From Thermoplasmatota archaeon (GTDB taxonomy: Archaea > Thermoplasmatota > JAQUQK01): DNA of 15,275 nt. The stretch covers positions 1 to 15,275 of the forward strand of contig JAQUQK010000018.1 in the NCBI GenBank assembly GCA_028716125.1, in the 5' to 3' direction. The translations under genes and the position numbers were made by a program. Shown one piece after another: positions 14,308-15,275 of the stretch (positions are counted from its first letter, which is position 1; each line of letters starts with the position of its first letter). The notes under the pieces are model-generated. The model ran no database searches and was not told the DNA's origin. It saw only the letters and a list, made by a program, of their open reading frames with translations.

Positions 14308-14970
14308 TCAATCTAATTTTTTTCCCGTGCTCAACAGCACTTTTGCGATTTCTGCTCTTGTTGTATTTTTAAGTTGATCATTTCCATCTGGTATTGAATC
14401 TAATATCTGAACCGCCATTCCAACAGAGTTGATTCTTTCAAGTGTTGCCATATATGATGTGGCCTGTTTAAGAGTAGAGCGATAAATAGCCATTAATGTA
14501 GTGCCGATGAATTCTGTAATTATTCCGGCAATCGAAGCGACATATGAAATTGTAATTAATTCTGGTTTTTCCAATGAACGGGTAATACCATACAAAATAA
14601 AACCAAAACCAACAATCATAATTACAACACTAATCCAGAATATAGCATTAATCTGATCCAAATTTCTATCGAAATATGCTTCTAATTTGGTCCTTGCCAA
14701 TTCCCAAGCAGGTCCAACTTTCTCTGGCTGTTTTTCGATTTTCTGCTCTTTTTCCTTTATGATTTCAAGGAGTTTTTCCTTAGCTTCATTTGATTGTTTT
14801 TGTTTAATAATTATAAAAATTACAATAAGCTGGGCAAAAGATATCACATTTGTTATGGAATATGCTACATATGGGATTATGTGAAACTCATATAATAAAA
14901 GAGAAACGAGAACTGCAACTATTGCTGAACTCCAAGAAACATAGAATAGTATTTTCATTTGGCGGTTCAT
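14308..14970 (-). CDS. Four-helix membrane protein resembling the TRADD-N-associated transmembrane domain
   Basis: From the ATG at 14970 the protein is 220 residues; the frame stays open to a GTG at 15048, but that start would overlap the helicase promoter and adds no conserved sequence. Hydrophobic helices lie at about 6-27, 36-55, 108-129 and 140-161, with a Lys/Glu-rich probable coiled coil (58-82) between the pairs. The second half, with FWISVVIMIVGFGFILYG, IAGIITEFIGTTLMAIYR and TLKQATSYMATLERI, recalls the two-helix domain (CyanoTRADDas_TM type) found next to TRADD-N domains in predicted bacterial conflict systems. This is recognition by eye, not a search. It is clearly more AT-rich than its neighbours and is flanked by housekeeping genes, pointing to acquisition by transfer. 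Stops converge with the methylthiotransferase, 10 bases apart. Immune role is speculative. Confidence 0.7.
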   Translation of the reverse strand: MNRQMKILFYVSWSSAIVAVLVSLLLYEFHIIPYVAYSITNVISFAQLIVIFIIIKQKQSNEAKEKLLEIIKEKEQKIEKQPEKVGPAWELARTKLEAYFDRNLDQINAIFWISVVIMIVGFGFILYGITRSLEKPELITISYVASIAGIITEFIGTTLMAIYRSTLKQATSYMATLERINSVGMAVQILDSIPDGNDQLKNTTRAEIAKVLLSTGKKLD

Positions 14971-15034
14971 ATTAATTAATACAAAAGACGCTATTAATAC
15001 TAATGGACGCTGCAAGATTCCTGACAGATTTTTA

Positions 15035-15060
15035 TTAAAACACGCCACCGATTCCCTCTC
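15035..15060 (+). promoter_or_regulatory. Promoter of the Hel308 gene (TTAAAA-N7-CCGATTC)
   Basis: TTAAAA at 15035-15040 and CCGATTC at 15048-15054 keep the same internal spacing as the promoters at 1480, 5916 and 10737. The GTG start at 15061 follows directly, consistent with a leaderless transcript. Confidence 0.55.
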
Positions 15061-15275
15061 GTGGACGTTTCAAAACTTGACATCGATTCCCGCGTAATTG
15101 CGCTTCTGCGCGAGCAGGGCATAAATGCTCTATATCCCCCTCAGGCAGAGGCCATGCCGATTGCGCTTTCGGGAAAGAATCTGGTTCTTGCAGTTCCTAC
15201 GGCTTCAGGCAAAAGTCTGGTCGCTTATCTTGCAATGCTGAAATCCGTTCTGGAAAAGGGCGGAAAATGCATATA
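15061..15275 (+). CDS. hel308: Hel308-type DNA helicase, N-terminal part (runs off the window)
   Basis: Hel308 is an archaeal superfamily-2 3'-5' helicase acting at stalled replication forks, related to eukaryotic POLQ/HELQ. The first 71 codons show the Q-motif region LYPPQAEAM, GKNLVLAV and the Walker A motif PTASGKS, then the following helix LVAYLAMLKSVLEKGGK. Walker A ends in Ser where Thr is usual; this is conservative. The start is GTG at 15061, immediately after the promoter module; no ATG lies upstream in frame near the domain. Without the rest of the gene a close Ski2-like relative cannot be excluded, but the PPQAEA and PTASGK context is typical of Hel308. Confidence 0.88.
   Translation, partial: MDVSKLDIDSRVIALLREQGINALYPPQAEAMPIALSGKNLVLAVPTASGKSLVAYLAMLKSVLEKGGKCI

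Noticed and set aside
14971..15048. N-terminal extension of the AT-rich membrane protein to the GTG at 15048
   Set aside because: It would run through the Hel308 TATA box and CCGATTC element; the ATG at 14970 already precedes the first membrane helix.
1..15275. tRNA or rRNA genes, insertion sequences, CRISPR arrays
   Set aside because: I checked the gaps (notably 1951-2120, 5748-5947, 7290-7384, 10639-10768) and found no cloverleaf, conserved rRNA block, transposase or regularly spaced repeat. A covariance-model scan would be decisive.

Overview
The window reads as a piece of an archaeal chromosome. It carries the archaeal/eukaryotic-type ribosomal proteins eS19, eL39 and eL31, a PDCD5-family protein, aIF6, prefoldin beta, a CDKAL1-type tRNA methylthiotransferase and the start of a Hel308 helicase. 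Promoters are TATA-like with very short or absent leaders, and where Shine-Dalgarno sites occur they are GGTGA or GGAG. A diaminopimelate (DAP) lysine pathway (dapF-dapL), secreted or membrane accessory proteins, and Ala/Lys/Pro-rich tails on core proteins would fit a DPANN-type lineage such as Diapherotrites or Micrarchaeota. That placement is an inference of low certainty.

Layout, left to right. (1) 1-1475: the 3' end of dapF and complete dapL, an apparent lysine operon. (2) 1504-1950: a small four-helix membrane protein. (3) 2121-4306: the conserved archaeal translation cluster eS19, PDCD5, eL39 (51 codons, easily missed), eL31 with a long low-complexity tail, and aIF6. (4) 4347-5050: a tiny eight-ligand zinc protein whose stop overlaps the start of a gamma-carbonic-anhydrase-like protein (ATGA). 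(5) 5061-5747, minus strand: an unrecognised protein made of two tandem copies of a winged-helix-like unit. (6) 5948-7289: prefoldin beta and a DHH/DHHA1 phosphoesterase. (7) 7385-9874: an 829-residue protein with a large glycosylatable, Cys-containing ectodomain, one C-proximal membrane helix and two cytoplasmic winged-helix units, preceded by an operator-like dyad. (8) 9928-10617, minus strand: a predicted lipoprotein with a CBM4/9-like jelly-roll. (9) 10769-14297: methionyl-tRNA synthetase with a fused tRNA-binding domain, then the ms2t6A37 methylthiotransferase. (10) 14308-14970, minus strand: an AT-rich gene for a membrane protein resembling the TRADD-N-associated transmembrane domain of conflict systems. 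(11) 15061-end: the first 71 codons of Hel308.

Most genes are housekeeping. The best candidates for undescribed biology are the ectodomain/TM/double-winged-helix regulator with its upstream dyad, the tandem winged-helix protein, the TRADD-N-like membrane protein on an AT-rich patch, and a promoter module (TTTAAA-N7-CCGATTC) that recurs at identical internal spacing in front of four unrelated transcription units.
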